A DNA stretch of 64,000 nucleotides, from positions 14,788,762 through 14,852,761 of the forward strand of contig CM075783.1 in NCBI GenBank assembly GCA_037974665.1, written 5' to 3'. The notes below the pieces were generated by a model. That model ran no database searches and was not told the origin of the DNA. It saw only the letters and a program-made list of their open reading frames with translations. This document shows, piece by piece, positions 48,001 to 59,889 of this stretch (positions are counted from its first letter, which is position 1; every line of letters starts with the position of its first letter). Origin of the DNA: Ehretia macrophylla. Lineage: Eukaryota > Streptophyta > Magnoliopsida > Boraginales > Ehretiaceae. Made by a program: the position numbers and the translations under genes.

Positions 48001-48749
48001 GGTTATTGGAAATGAACTTGAAGGCAAGAACTAAGTGCTATGCGAGGCAAAATGCTACACCTAAAAGTGGTGGGAGCTACCTCTTGAGCCCGTAGAGCCA
48101 CCTCTAGAGTCCTGTACGTATCAAACCGTATCTTTTTTACTATGTGTTTTAAGGACTCTCGCTTGGTTCCTAGAGGACCTTTGCGCACTCGTTATTTCGT
48201 TGATGTAAATGACCCCATTGTAATTTGGGTCTAATTTTGGATTGTACTATCTATAACTTGACGAACTCTTTATTTGGTTATTTGCTTTCATTATCTTGAA
48301 TAGTAGTTATCGTAGGCGTTTAAACCACTAGGTGATTAATCCACTAAGTTAACCCTATCTAATTTCACTTAGGTGCTCACTCATAAGCTAAATGATAATA
48401 GGTACTTGCATAATAGGAAATTGACAAATAAATAGAACATAGTTATCATGCTAGGCATGTTAATCAAACGAGACTTACGAGATTGACTAGTAGGCATATT
48501 GGTTGATGACAAAATAGGAATCTTCATTGGAATCGAATTAATGATTGGAATAATTGAGGCATTTAGAAATTAGGTCAAACTAAAGAGCCTAATTACAACC
48601 GTTATGCTGCTGATTTTCTGAAAAATCTTTTGGAGTTCTAAATCAACGTTAGGCATTAATCGTAAGAAAACCACTAAGTCGTACAAATAGTATAAAGGAA
48701 TTAGGTCATACCCTAGTCTAGCCTCTATAGGTCGGGTTGGGGCGTGACA
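45091..48749 (+). mobile_element. Family-A solo LTR, forward
   Basis: 3659 bp from TGTGAGGCCCG to GGGGCGTGACA with an exact 5-bp target duplication GTTTC. Left end: a degenerate minisatellite of about 17 units of about 20 bp (45110-45455). Then a (CT)-rich stretch near 45965-45990, an AGGTGAGGGTT block (46312), the palindrome AAGGTTGCAACCTT (near 47790) and a GC-rich block (47815-47930). No internal region, so a solo LTR. The section around 48000-48250 differs from the reverse copy in 21413-39457, which here carries the stem-loop instead. Confidence 0.92.
45110..45455 (+). repeat. Degenerate 20-bp minisatellite at the left end of family-A LTR
   Basis: About 17 units of 18-23 bp, consensus near ACCTWGRNTTGYGTGCMTT, each carrying a GTGC- or ATGC-like word. 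The mirrored array lies in 39270-39450. Confidence 0.85.
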
Positions 48750-48754
48750 GTTTC

Positions 48755-49316
48755 CTCAACATCAATATCAGAAAAGACAAGGAAATTATGAGCCTCATCA
48801 ACAAAGTCAGTAGGGAAATGTTGACAATCAATTCCCTCAACAGCAATATCAAAGGCCACAAAATAATAACCTTCTTGGTTACTACCCAGTCCAACAGAAC
48901 AATCCGTTCAGAACACAACGGAACACTGTCCCAACTCTTCCTCCTGCACAGTCATCATCTGATGACAAATTTGACAAACTTATGCAAATGTTCCAAGTTC
49001 AGCAATTGTCTATTGTAAAACTTAAAGGACAAATTGGGCAGATGGCCCAAACTTTAAGTAAGAGAGACGAGGGTAAGCTTCCATCTCAGATCGTGGTAAA
49101 TCCACGAGGACAGTGTAGTACTGTCCAAACTGAGACAGTACAAGAACAGACAAAGGCTGTAGTTACCCTTAGGAGTGGGAAAACCATTGATAACTAGGTT
49201 AGAGTAAATGTTAGGGATGTTCCAGACGAAATTGAGGAATTAGATGAATTTGAGATTGAGGTTTTAAGAAAAGATGTTCAAGACTGCCGTAAGAATAAAA
49301 ACTTAGTGCTAGAGCC
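48755..49316 (+). pseudogene. Athila gag fossil, right part
   Basis: Resumes after the solo LTR with a Q-rich segment, then DDKFDKLMQMFQVQQLSIVK, QIGQMAQTLSKRDEGKLPSQ and VVTLRSGKTI, the conserved end of Athila Gag. It is interrupted at 49316 by the family-B element. A few breaks. Confidence 0.88.
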
Positions 49317-51772
49317 TGTGATACCCCGAACCTGGCATGTATTCAACAGCATTTAAAGTTCATTTAAATTGCATTTTATTGACCTTTCACCTTCTTTGAC
49401 CAAACTAGTTGACTTTTCATCTACATTGACCAACTAGGACAAGGTGAGAATTTTTGAAATGTTTAATAAAGGGCAAACTTGGGATTAGAAATAAAAAAAA
49501 TGCAATGTTCAGTTAGTCAAATTTTGGATCAACTTTGGAATTAAATCTAAACCAATTGGGGAAGATTTGGGTAGCAAGTTATATATGGTTGGAAAGCTCT
49601 ATGAGTCTAGTTTCTCAGGCTTCAAACCGTTCGTGAATTGGAGTTTTCTAGAAGAAGTTATAGCCATTTTCGTAAGGTCGCGCATAGCTGTTTTGGTTTA
49701 GCGGGTTGACCGAAGCTTTGACCATTTGACTATTGTTGTCATCTTTTATAAGCATAAAATAGTATAAAAAAACAAAGGAAAAGCTGAAAAATAAAGAGAG
49801 AAAACCAAGAGTTCAAGGAGAAAAGAAAAAAAAAGAATTTTCAACTTCAAATCTTCAAATCTTTGCGAGGGCTTGCACGGGATCGTTTCAGAGACTTCTA
49901 ACGTTGTTTTCCTAGCGTCTATTAACAGCTAAGGTGAGGGATGCATCGTTATTTGCACATTAGAAAATATGATGTCAAGACTTTAATTTTTAGAAATTGT
50001 GTATAGAATGTTGTTTAATTCGTTTTGTTGCTTGAAATATGTTCTATGGAGTTAGTAGACCTTACTTTTGTAAGTTTTTAGCAATTTCTGCGGTTAAAAT
50101 TGATTATTGTATTTCAAATGTTGATTGAATAGTAAAAAATATGAATAGTAAACCCCCGTTCAAAATTTTGCTCCGAGTTGCGTTCTGTTGATGTAGGAAG
50201 GTGCTAGATATGCTAGAATGCCTAAATGTATGGTTTAATTGGATTGTGAAATGGAAAAACGGAGAAAAATGCCTTGGTACAAGTTGGGGTCGTTTAGGTC
50301 GAGATTAGCGTTTCCTCGATTTGCGTGATGGCATTGTCTAGGGAGGCCATGGAAGCACTTTTGGTGTGGTTATGGCGTTGGTTGGGTGTTTGGTTAGGGT
50401 AGCGGTAGTTCCAATGAGCAAAGGGGAATATCGGGGCTTTGCGGGAATTCTAGGGTAAAATAGGGTTTCGTGGTCTTTAGACGTGCCTTATGGTGACCTA
50501 GGAGGATTGGTGAAGTCGGTTTCCAAAACTCGTGGCTCGTTTGAAAGTAGTAGTATTTTGAAGGTTGGAGTCATTTTGTGATTTTGTGTGTTTTCATAGT
50601 GTAATGCCTATAGAATGCTTAATGTTGCTTGTTATGCTTGTTAAAGATGGTTATGATTGAATTTGTATGTCAATTGTTGATAATGCTAGTTAGTATTGTT
50701 CTTATTACTTTATTGATTGTAATTTCTTATTGTATCGCATGTTGTTATTGACTTGCATTTCAGTGCCTTGCTCGATTATCGTTAAATATCTTGTGTTGCA
50801 TTGCATAGTGTCAGGCGCGTGAGTGATGGGCCTCTCTGGGTAGCCTCGGGTTGCCAGTGTTGGTTTCTCTAGCTCCGTGTCCTATTCTGTTTCTTGCTTG
50901 GGTTGCCGCCCAGGGAGTTTTGGGTCGTAGAATTGACAGAGTATGTCCGGAGTACTCTAACGGAAGTTATAAGGTGGGTGAGCCGGCGCGTCATCATTAA
51001 AGTCATCGAAATCGTGATCGGTACATTGCTCGTAAGAGTGAACCATAGCCTTCAGAGTGTGGTATAACTTTGAATGGTTGTGTTAATGCTTTCATTAATT
51101 TCTTATTGTATTGATTGTTTGTCTCGATTGCTTACTTATCAGTTATATTGCTTAACTGCCTTATTTGCATTGCACGACTTTCTTTCTCTCCACCTCGATA
51201 TCTGTCTCGCCCTCATTGAGTATACGTGTTGTGTATACTCACTCCTCACTACCACATTTAAGGAAATGCCATTTTAGCTGAAAAGTTCGTGATTATGTGA
51301 AAGTTCGTGCCTGAAGAGTTGTCTTGCATGCCTATGTGGCTTGAGTTGTCGAAGTGGCAAAGATGTATGCTTTCATGTATTGTATGTATTTAATACTAAA
51401 AGAATGTAATTTAAGTTTTACTGGGTTATTGAAATGATTTGAAAAGCTAGCTTATGTATTTAGTTAGTATAGTTTAACTTCAATGCATGTTTGTAATGTC
51501 TAGAGGAAAAGAGTTAGAATAGTTTGGGTACTTGGAAATATGTATATTGTTGTGTTTAATTGTTGAGAACCAAGGCTCGGATGGCCTTGAGGTGTTCTTA
51601 TGGTTGGACACGGTGCTGGTCCACTTATATGCTATTACAGGTTTTACATTTTGCCTAGAAACAGGGGAGACTCCGTCCGTCTTTCCCTAAAAATTTTGCC
51701 CGAGTTTAGAATTGGGTTGTGATTAGATTGATAGATAGAACTTTCGGTCTCGAGAGGGATCGGGATATTACA
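49317..51772 (+). repeat. Family-B 5' LTR
   Basis: TGTGATACCCC to GGATATTACA, 2456 bp. TATA-like TTTTATAAGC near 49744, AAGGTGAGGG block near 49932, GC-rich block 50815-50960, stem-loop 51220-51242 with nine-base arms TGAGTATAC/GTATACTCA. Confidence 0.93.
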
Positions 51773-51774
51773 GG

Positions 51775-51786
51775 TGGTATCAGAGC
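51775..51786 (+). other. Family-B primer-binding site
   Basis: TGGTATCAGAGC, exact initiator-methionine-tRNA type, three bases after the LTR. Confidence 0.93.
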
Positions 51787-53574
51787 TTGTTTAGCTCATA
51801 AGTCGGGACAGGGTCCTCGGTCTGGTGGGTAGTGATCCTTGAATGTGGGCTTGTTAAGTGTGTCTTGAAAGTGTATGCTTGTATGTGAGATTATGTGTCT
51901 TGACCTGAATATGTGCTCTTATGTGATATAGTTATGTGTTATGTGTTAAATGTATCTCAAGTGAAGTGAAGTGTCTAGTTGTGTATTGAATTGACCTATT
52001 GAATTGGCATCGTGAATCGAATCGACCTCGTGAATTGTTATTTGCTTGAAGTATTGCTTGTAATGTGTGTATTGAAAAGTCTTGAATTGGTTATGCTGTG
52101 ATTTGAATTGATTATGTTGTGCTTGACTTGATTGTCATGCTTGAGTGACTTTGTTGAATAAACTGTTTTGTAAACTTGCTTGCATAATAGTCTAAGGCAT
52201 GTGTATAAATGTGATATCTTGGCATTCATACATGTCCCGTGGAAATGGTAAGTAAGTCATTTTTCTCCCCTGAAGAAGTGGTTCACAGTTGGCCTTTCAA
52301 AGTGTATGGATTGGCAGGAAATTAATGGCATTTTTATTTGGGAGTTGGTGTTTGTCTTTTGAGCTCGATTATTGGCATACTTCTAAGACTCTTCTTCGTG
52401 GTTGGCAATCAAAAAAAAAAAAAAAAACTTTCATTGGGGTTTCTATATGATGGCCTTTGGTAGTATTCTTGTGGAATTCTTATTGGGTTTCCTTATTGGC
52501 AAGGTTGTATGAAGTACTCATTTGGCAAACAGTGCAGGGGCCTCGGAGTTCGGTTTTGTATATTATGCATCAGCTCGGTATTTTTTTTCCTTAGGGTTTT
52601 CGTCTAGCTGGGAAATTGGGTTTGTTATCTAACTTGATTGTCTTATTAGGCAATTCTTGGTACTTTATTACTGGAGCATTGTCCGGGTATTTTCTTTGGC
52701 ATCCCTCAGTTGGTTTGGTAATTGGAATTCCTATCAGACTTACTATCTCATATTGCTTACGGTATGCTGTGGAATACCTTGGGCTTTCTTGGTGGTAAGT
52801 TGTATAAAGTCCTCACTTGGCAACAGTGAAGAGGCCTCGGGGTTTGGTTTTGTACATTGTGCACCAGCTCGGTATTTTCCTTAAGGTTTTCGTCTATCTG
52901 GGAGACTATATTTGTTATTCAACTTGGTTGTCTTATTGGGCACATTATATCTTCTTTGCTATTTTCATTGACATTCTTCTCAGCATTTGATAGCGATACT
53001 CAGGATCTAATTGGTTATTCTATGGGGTTATTACTTGGAAGACTTCTTTGGAACTTTTGAAGTATATTTGATTGGGCTTCTTGTTATTTTCTTCAGTACT
53101 CTTAACAGGGAATTCTTCTATGAAATTCATGACCAATGGGGTACTTCTTTGGACCTCATGATGGAACCTCTGTTTGAGTCTTTATTTGGCTTCTTGCTTG
53201 GGAATTCTCGGGCAGTAATAGTTGAACTTCTACTAAAGATTCGTGTATGGGGTATTCATTCGGTATTCTTCTTATCATTAATATGTGATGTGATTTTATC
53301 TACAGTATCTTTGCTTTAGTCTTTATTGGTATTATCTCGGCGCTTTTGATTGGAATTTTATTCTTCTTCGGTATTTGTACCAACGGGATTCTTGTGTGGT
53401 ATCTACATTTGAGCCTTTATTCGGCATTACTACTTGGAATTTCTTCTTAAACTTTCTTATTGGTTATCTTGATTAATATACTTGCTCAGCAACCGATAAA
53501 GATTAGTCAGAGTTGGATTTCAGAGGATGATGAGTTCTATTGGAAGAAGAATTGCGAGGACGCAATTGTTTTAA
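51787..53574 (+). other. Family-B internal region, no coding capacity
   Basis: The first 440 bp are leader-like, with many TTATGTG and TTGAATTG words. A short start MSRGNG occurs near 52230 and no Gag follows. From about 52380 the + strand is rich in T and G, with recurring TTATTGG and ATTCTT words, an A17 run at 52411-52427 and a direct repeat (below). The short hydrophobic frames here (for example 52616-52798 and 53011-53319) follow from T-rich composition and match nothing I recognise. Confidence 0.75.
52500..52945 (+). repeat. Diverged direct repeat inside family-B element
   Basis: About 145 bp starting at 52502 recur starting near 52797, both with AAGTTGTATRAAGT-like starts, GGGGCCTCGG/GAGGCCTCGG, CAGCTCGGTAT, TTTTCGTCTA and TTGTCTTATT. 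The period is about 295 bp and the copies are clearly diverged. Confidence 0.8.
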
Positions 53575-53585
53575 GGGGGGAATGA
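53575..53585 (+). other. Family-B polypurine tract
   Basis: The run AAGGGGGGAATGA (about 53573-53585) lies immediately before the 3' LTR. The bases before it still read like the end of a Tekay-type pol (NCEDAIVLRGE), the only trace of coding ancestry. Confidence 0.85.
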
Positions 53586-56041
53586 TGTGATACCCCGAAC
53601 CTAGCATGTATTCAATAGCATTTAAAGTTCATTTAAATTGCATTTTATTGACCTTTCACCTTCTTTGACCAAACTAGTTGACTTTTCATCTACATTGACC
53701 AACTAGGACAAGGTGGGAATTTTTGAAATGTTTAATAAAGGGCAAACTTGGGATTAGAAATAAAAAAAATGCAATGTTCAGTTAGTCAAATTTTGGATCA
53801 ACTTTGGAATTAAATCTAAACCAATTGGGGAAGAGTTAGGTAGCAAATTATATATGGTTGGAAAGCTCTATGAGTCTAGTTTCTCAGGCTTCAAACCGTT
53901 CGTGAATTGGAGTTTTCTAGAAGAAGTTATGGCCGTTTTCGTAAGGTCGAGCATAGCTGTTTTGGTTTAGCGGGTTGACCGAAGCTTTGACCATTTGACT
54001 ATTGTTGCCATCTTTTATAAGTATAAAATAGCATAAAAAAACAAAGGAAAAGCTGAAAAATAAAGAGAGAAAACCAAGAGTTCAAGGAGAAAAGAAAAAA
54101 AAAGAATTTTCAACTTCAAATCTTCAAATCTTTGCGAGGGCTTGCACCAGATCGTTTCCGAGGCTTCTAACGTTGTTTTCCTAGCGTCTATTAGCAGCTA
54201 AGGTGAGGGATGCATCGTTATTTGCACATTAGAAAATATGATGTCAAGACTTTAATTTTTAGAAATTGCGTATATAATGTTGTTTAATTCGTTTTGTTGC
54301 TTGAAATATGTTCTATGATGTTAGTAGACCTTACTTTTGTAAGTTTTTAGCAATTTCTGCATTTAAAATTGATTATTGTATTTCAAATGTTGATTGAATA
54401 GTGAAAAATGTGAATAGTAAACCCCCGTTCGAAATTTTGCTCCGAGTTGCGTTCTGTTGATGTAGGAAGGTGCTAGATATGCTAGAATGCCTAAATGTAT
54501 AGTTTAATTGGATTGTGTAATGGAAAAACGGAGAAAAATGGCTTGGTACAAGTTGGGGTCGTTTAGGTCGAGATTAGCGTTTCCTCGATTTGCGTGATGG
54601 CATTGTCTCGGGAGGCCATGGAAGCACTTTTGGTGTGGTTATGGCATTGGTTGGGTGTTTGGTTAGGGTAGCGGTAGTTCAAACGAGCAAAGGGAGAAAT
54701 CGGGGCTTTGCGGGAATTCTAGAGTAAAATAGGGTTTCGTGGTCTTTAGACGTGCCTTATGGTGACCTAGGAGGGTTGGTGAAGTCGGTTTTCAAAACTC
54801 GTGGCTCGTTTGAAAGTAGTAGTGTTTTGAAGGTTGGAGTCATTTTGTGATTTTGTGTGTTTTCATAGTATAATGCCTATAGAATGCTTAATGTTGCTTG
54901 TTATGCTTGTTAAAGATGGTTATGATTGAATTTGTATGTCAATTGTTGATAATGCTAGTTAGTATTGTTCTTATTACTTTATTGATTGTAATTTCTTATT
55001 GTATCGCATGTTGTTATTGACTTGCATTTCAGTGCCTTGCTCGATTACCGTTAAATATCTTGTATTGCATTGCATAGTGTCAGGCGCGTGAGTGATGGGC
55101 CTCTCTGGGTAGCCTCGGGTTGCTAGTGTTGGTTGCTCTAGCTCCGTGTCCTATTCCCTTTCTCGCTTGGGTTGCCGCCCAGGGAGTTTTGGGTCGTAGA
55201 ATTGACAGAGTATGTTCGGAGTACTCTAATGGAAGTTATAAGGTGGGTGAGCCGGCGCGTCATCGTTAAAGTCATCGAAATCGTGATCGGTACACTGCTC
55301 GTAAGAGTGAACCATAGCCTTCAGAGTGTGGTATAACTTTGAATGGTTGTGTTAATGCTTTCATTAATTTCTTATTGTATTGATTGTTTGTCTCGATTGC
55401 TTACTTATCAGTTATATTGCTTAACTGCCTTATTTGCATTGCACGACTTTCTTTCTCTCCACCTCGATATCTGTCTCGCCCTCACTGAGTATACGTGTTG
55501 TGTATACTCACTCCTCACCACCACATTTCAGGAAATGCCATGTTAGCTGGAAAGTTCGTGATTATGTGAAAGTTCGTGCCTGAAGAGTTGTCTTGCGTGC
55601 CTATGTGGCTTGAGTTGTGGAAGTGACAAAGATGTATGTTTTCATGTATTGTATGTATTTAATATTAAAAGAATGTAATTTAAGTTTTACTGGGTTATTG
55701 AAGTGATTTGAAAAGCTAGCTTATGTATTTAGTTAGTATAGTTTAACTTCAATGCATGTTTGTAATGTCTAGAGGAAAAGAGTTAGAATAGTTTGGGTAC
55801 TTGGAAATATGTATATTGTTGTGTTTAATTGTTGAGAACCAAGGCTCGGATGGCCTTGAGGTGTTCGTATGGTTGGACACGTTGCTGGTCCACTTATATG
55901 CTATTACAGGTTTTACATTTTGCCTAGAAACAGGGGAGACTTCGTCCGTCTTTCCCTAAAAATTTTGCCCGGGTTTGGAATTGGGTTGTGATTAGATTGA
56001 TAGATAGAACTTCCGGTCTCGAGAGGGATCGGGGTGTTACA
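53586..56041 (+). repeat. Family-B 3' LTR
   Basis: TGTGATACCCC to GGGTGTTACA, 2456 bp, same length as the 5' copy. Stem-loop at 55487-55509. Confidence 0.93.
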
Positions 56042-56046
56042 GAGCC

Positions 56047-59000
56047 TATAGTTGAACCATCCTCACGAGCACCTTTCCCCACATCTCTGTCCCATCCAAA
56101 GTCGACTGATGATCCTAAACAACTCAAGGTCTTAGAGCATCTGAAAGATATTAAGATCAATTTGCCATTAGTTGAGGTAATACAACAGATTCTAGCCTAT
56201 GCCAAATTTTTGAAGGATTTGTGTGTGAAAAAGAGACGGACCAACTCCATTCCTAAGAAGGTTCGTCTTACTGAAAAGGTTAGCAATATCTGCACTAAAG
56301 GACTGCCTCAGAAGTGCAGTGACCCAGGAGCTTTCACCATTTCATGCTTAATTAATGACCAATGCATAGAAAGCGCCTTGATAGACTTAGGATCTAGTGT
56401 TAACCTCATCCTTCACACAGTCTACCAAAGGTTAGGTCTTGGAGTGTTAACACTGACTAATGTGACCCTCCAATTGGCTGATAGATCTGAGTGAAGAGCT
56501 CGAGGTATTGTAGAGGATGTGATCGTTAGAGTACGAGAATTCTTGTTCCCAGTGGACTTCATTGTGTTAGATATGGACTTAGGCCCTGATAACTAAAATA
56601 CCACTCCTGTTTTACTAGGCAGACCATTCCTAGCAATAGCTGATGATGTTATCTATTGTAGGACAGGTATGATAGAACTAAAATTTGGGAACATGAGAAC
56701 TAAGCTAAGGGTTGCTGATGCAGCCAACAAATTGAATCAAGATGAGGAAGAAGAATGCTTCCATGTTGATACCATTGACTCATGTATAGATGAGTTTGTC
56801 CAATTGATTCTAACTCTTAATCAAGAAATAGTTGAGTTAGAACGACTTTTGTATGAATGCGATATTTCTCCTGAAATGGTCGCCTCTACTTCCATTGTTG
56901 TTGATCCAAATAAGGACGATCAAGTAACAACTCATTTCCCTGAAGTTTCAGAGTGTCCCATAATTGAGTCTCTACCAGTTTTGGAACTCAAAACCTTGCC
57001 CCAACATCTTAAGTATGCCTACTTAGGACCTGATGAGACTCTTCCAATCATCATTGCCTTAGATTTGACTCCCGAGCATGAAGACAGACTGTTAAAAGTC
57101 CTAAGTACCCATAAATAGGCAATAGGTTGGACGATTTTTGACTTGAAAGGCATGGATCCCTCTGTGTGTATGCACAAAATTCATCTCGAGGAAGAAGTTA
57201 TTCCTTCTCGAGAATTTCAGAGAAGACTAAACCCAAAGATGGGTGATGTCATCTACAAGAAGATCATTAAGTTGCTTGATGCGGGTATTATATACCCAAT
57301 TTCTGATAGTCCATGGGTAAGTCCGGTACAAGCGGTACTAAAGAAATATGGGATTACTGTGGTTCCGAATGATAAAGGTGAGCTAATTTCTACACGCACC
57401 ATAATAGGGTGGCGTGTATGCATTGACTATAGAAAGCTCAATTCCAAAACAAGGAAATACCACTTCCCTTTACCCTTCCTTCACCAAGTCCTAGATAGAA
57501 TAGCTAGACAAAGCTACTACTGCTTTCTAGATGGGTATTCTGGATATAACCAAATCCCAGTCTTTCCTGAAGATCAGGAAAAGACTACCTTTACATGCCC
57601 TTATGGGACCTTTGCGTTCCGATGCATGCCTTTCAGTCTTTGCAATGCTCCTACAATGTTTCAAATATGTGTGATGGCTCTCTTCTCAGACATGATCGAA
57701 AAGTTCCTGGAAGTCTTCATGGATGACTTCTTAGTATTTGGAACTATCTTCGACGAGCGTCTCACACACATTTCTCTAGTACTAGACTGATGCGTTGAAA
57801 CAAATTTGGTTCTAAGTTGGGAAAAGAGCCACTTCATGGTTAGGCAAGGTATATTTCTGGGTCATGTTGTTACACGGGATGGAATCCATATGGACCCAGC
57901 CAAAGTCGAGCTAATAGAAAAGCTGCCCGCACCCAAGACGGTGCGTGATATCCGATCATTCCTTGCTTATGCCAGTTTTTATCGATGTTTCATCAAGGAT
58001 TTAAGCCATATAGCCCGACCACTCTCTAGTCTTCTAGCAAATGCTACTGAGTTCAAATTTGATGACAAGTGCTCAGAAGCTTTTGAGAAACTTAAAACCT
58101 TACTATCCTCTGCTCCTATCATCCAACCTCTTGACTACAGTCTCCCCTTTGAGATAATATGCGATGCATCAGACTATGCAATAGGAGCTGTATTAGGATA
58201 GCGTAGGGATAAACTGCCTACCATGATATACTATGCCAGCAAAACCTTGGACGATGCACAAAAGAACTATACAACCACTAAAAAGGAATTGCTGGTTGTA
58301 GTTTTTCATTGGACAAATTCAGATCTTACATCCTAGGATCCAAAGTAACAGTATACACGGACCATGCGGCTTTACGGTATTTACTGACAAAAAAGGATAC
58401 AAAGCCCCGTCTAATCCGTTCGCTATTACTCCTTCAAGAGTTCGACCTTGAGATCAAGGACAAGAAAGGAAGCGAGAATTCTATCACCGATCATCTATCA
58501 CGTCTTATACGTGATTCTCCTATTGACTCTTTGCCTTTCAAAGACACGTTCCCTGATGAACAACTTTTTGCCATCTCACATAAGACCCCGTGGTATGCCT
58601 ACTTTGTCAATTATTTAGTTGCCCAAGAGTTTCCAACTCACTGGGGTAAAAGAGAAAGGGAACGATTCAAGGCACAAGTCAAGTACTTTATCTGGGAAGA
58701 TCCCTATCTTTTCAAGATTTGTGTCGATCAGGTCATTAGGAGATGTGTACCTGAGGAAGAATTTGACAGCATACTCCAATTCTGCCACTCTGACGCATGT
58801 GGTGGACATTTTGGAGGAAAAAGGACAGCTGCCAAAGTCCTTCAAATTGGGTTCTTCTGGCCCACTCTTTTAAAAGATGCCCAACAAGTGTGTAAAAACT
58901 ACCCTCAATGTCAACAAGTTGGTTCTATCTCAAGAAGGGACATGATGCCCCTTACACCTATCCTTATTTGTGAAATATTCGATGTGTGGGGTATAGACTT

Positions 59001-59889
59001 CATGGGTCCTTTCCCTCCTTCCTCAGGCTATTCTTATATTCTTGTTAGTGTGGACTATGTGTCCAAGTGGGTTGAAGCAGTGGCAACCCGAACCAATGGC
59101 CACAAAGTTGTGGTCAAGTTCATTAAAGAGAACATCTTTTCTCGATTCGGGGTGCCACGTGTGCTTATAAGTGATGGAGGACAGCATTTCCATCACAGGA
59201 CACTAGAAGCCTTATTGAGAAAATACTCTGTCCACCACAAGATAGCAACGCCTTACCACCCACAAACAAGTTGGCAAGTAGAGGTATCGAGTAGGGAGAT
59301 TAAGTCAATTCTTCAGAAAACGGTTAGGCCTGATCGCAAAGATTGGTCAATTCATCTGCATGACACATTATGGGCCTATTGTACTGCTTTCAAAACTCCT
59401 ATCGGCATGTCCCCATATAGATTAGTATATGGTAAAACTTGCCATCTTCTTGTTGAATTAGAGCATAAAGCCTATTGGGCTATTAAAGCCCTGAACTTTG
59501 ACTTACAATAGGCAGGTGAAGGTAGGAAGTTGGCGTTGAGTGAATTGGAAGAGCTTCGTTTCGAAGCTTATGAGAATGCCAAACTCTACAGAGAGAGAAT
59601 GAAAAGGATTCATGATAGATCTATTTTAAGAAAAACCTTTTCTCCTTCTGATAAAGTTTGGTTGTTTAACTCCAAATTGAAATTCTTCCCAGGAAAGTTA
59701 AGAACAAGATGGGATGGTCCTTATGAAGTGCTTAAAGTATATCCTTCTGGAGTTATCTTAATTAAAAATCCCACGGATGGCTATGTCATCACAGTCAATG
59801 GACAAAGATTGAAACATGCATTCAATCCAAATATGGTTCATCATGAAGTTGAATCTGTAGAACTTCAGGACCTTACAGGCATTCCATAA
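56047..59889 (+). pseudogene. Athila pol fossil
   Basis: In order: a retropepsin-like region (about 56260-56660, segment ESALIDLGSSVNLI, later LLGRPFLA). Reverse transcriptase covers about 57140-57900, with RVCIDYRKLNSKT, FLDGYSGYNQI, YGTFAFRCMPF and EVFMDDFLVFG, followed by FLGHVVTRDGI. RNase H covers about 58080-58480 ([27 protein letters not shown]). Integrase covers about 58760-59510, with a zinc-binding part ending NYPQCQQ and core segments GIDFMGPFP and [12 protein letters not shown]-terminal segment (59530-59889) contains the GPYEV motif. Around ten breaks over gag-pol. The motifs are those of the Athila clade. Confidence 0.9.

Larger units (their letters stand above)
49317..56041 (+). 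mobile_element. Complete but non-coding family-B element (LARD-like)
   Basis: 6725 bp with two LTRs of exactly 2456 bp (49317-51772 and 53586-56041), exact target duplication GAGCC (49312-49316 and 56042-56046), methionine-tRNA primer site and polypurine tract. The internal 1813 bp encode no gag or pol. It must therefore have been moved by proteins supplied by another element, probably Tekay-like (inference). I counted about 70 LTR differences by eye (about 3%), roughly 1-2 million years. Confidence 0.93.

Noticed and set aside
45091-48749. The 3.66-kb segment as a non-autonomous element rather than a solo LTR
   Set aside because: It has LTR ends and one target duplication, no primer site or purine tract, and a second copy of the same length elsewhere, which fits a single LTR.
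53011-53319. A 102-residue hydrophobic open frame that could suggest a membrane protein
   Set aside because: It lies in a T-rich interior of a non-coding element, overlaps other frames of similar length, has no motif, and its hydrophobicity follows from base composition.
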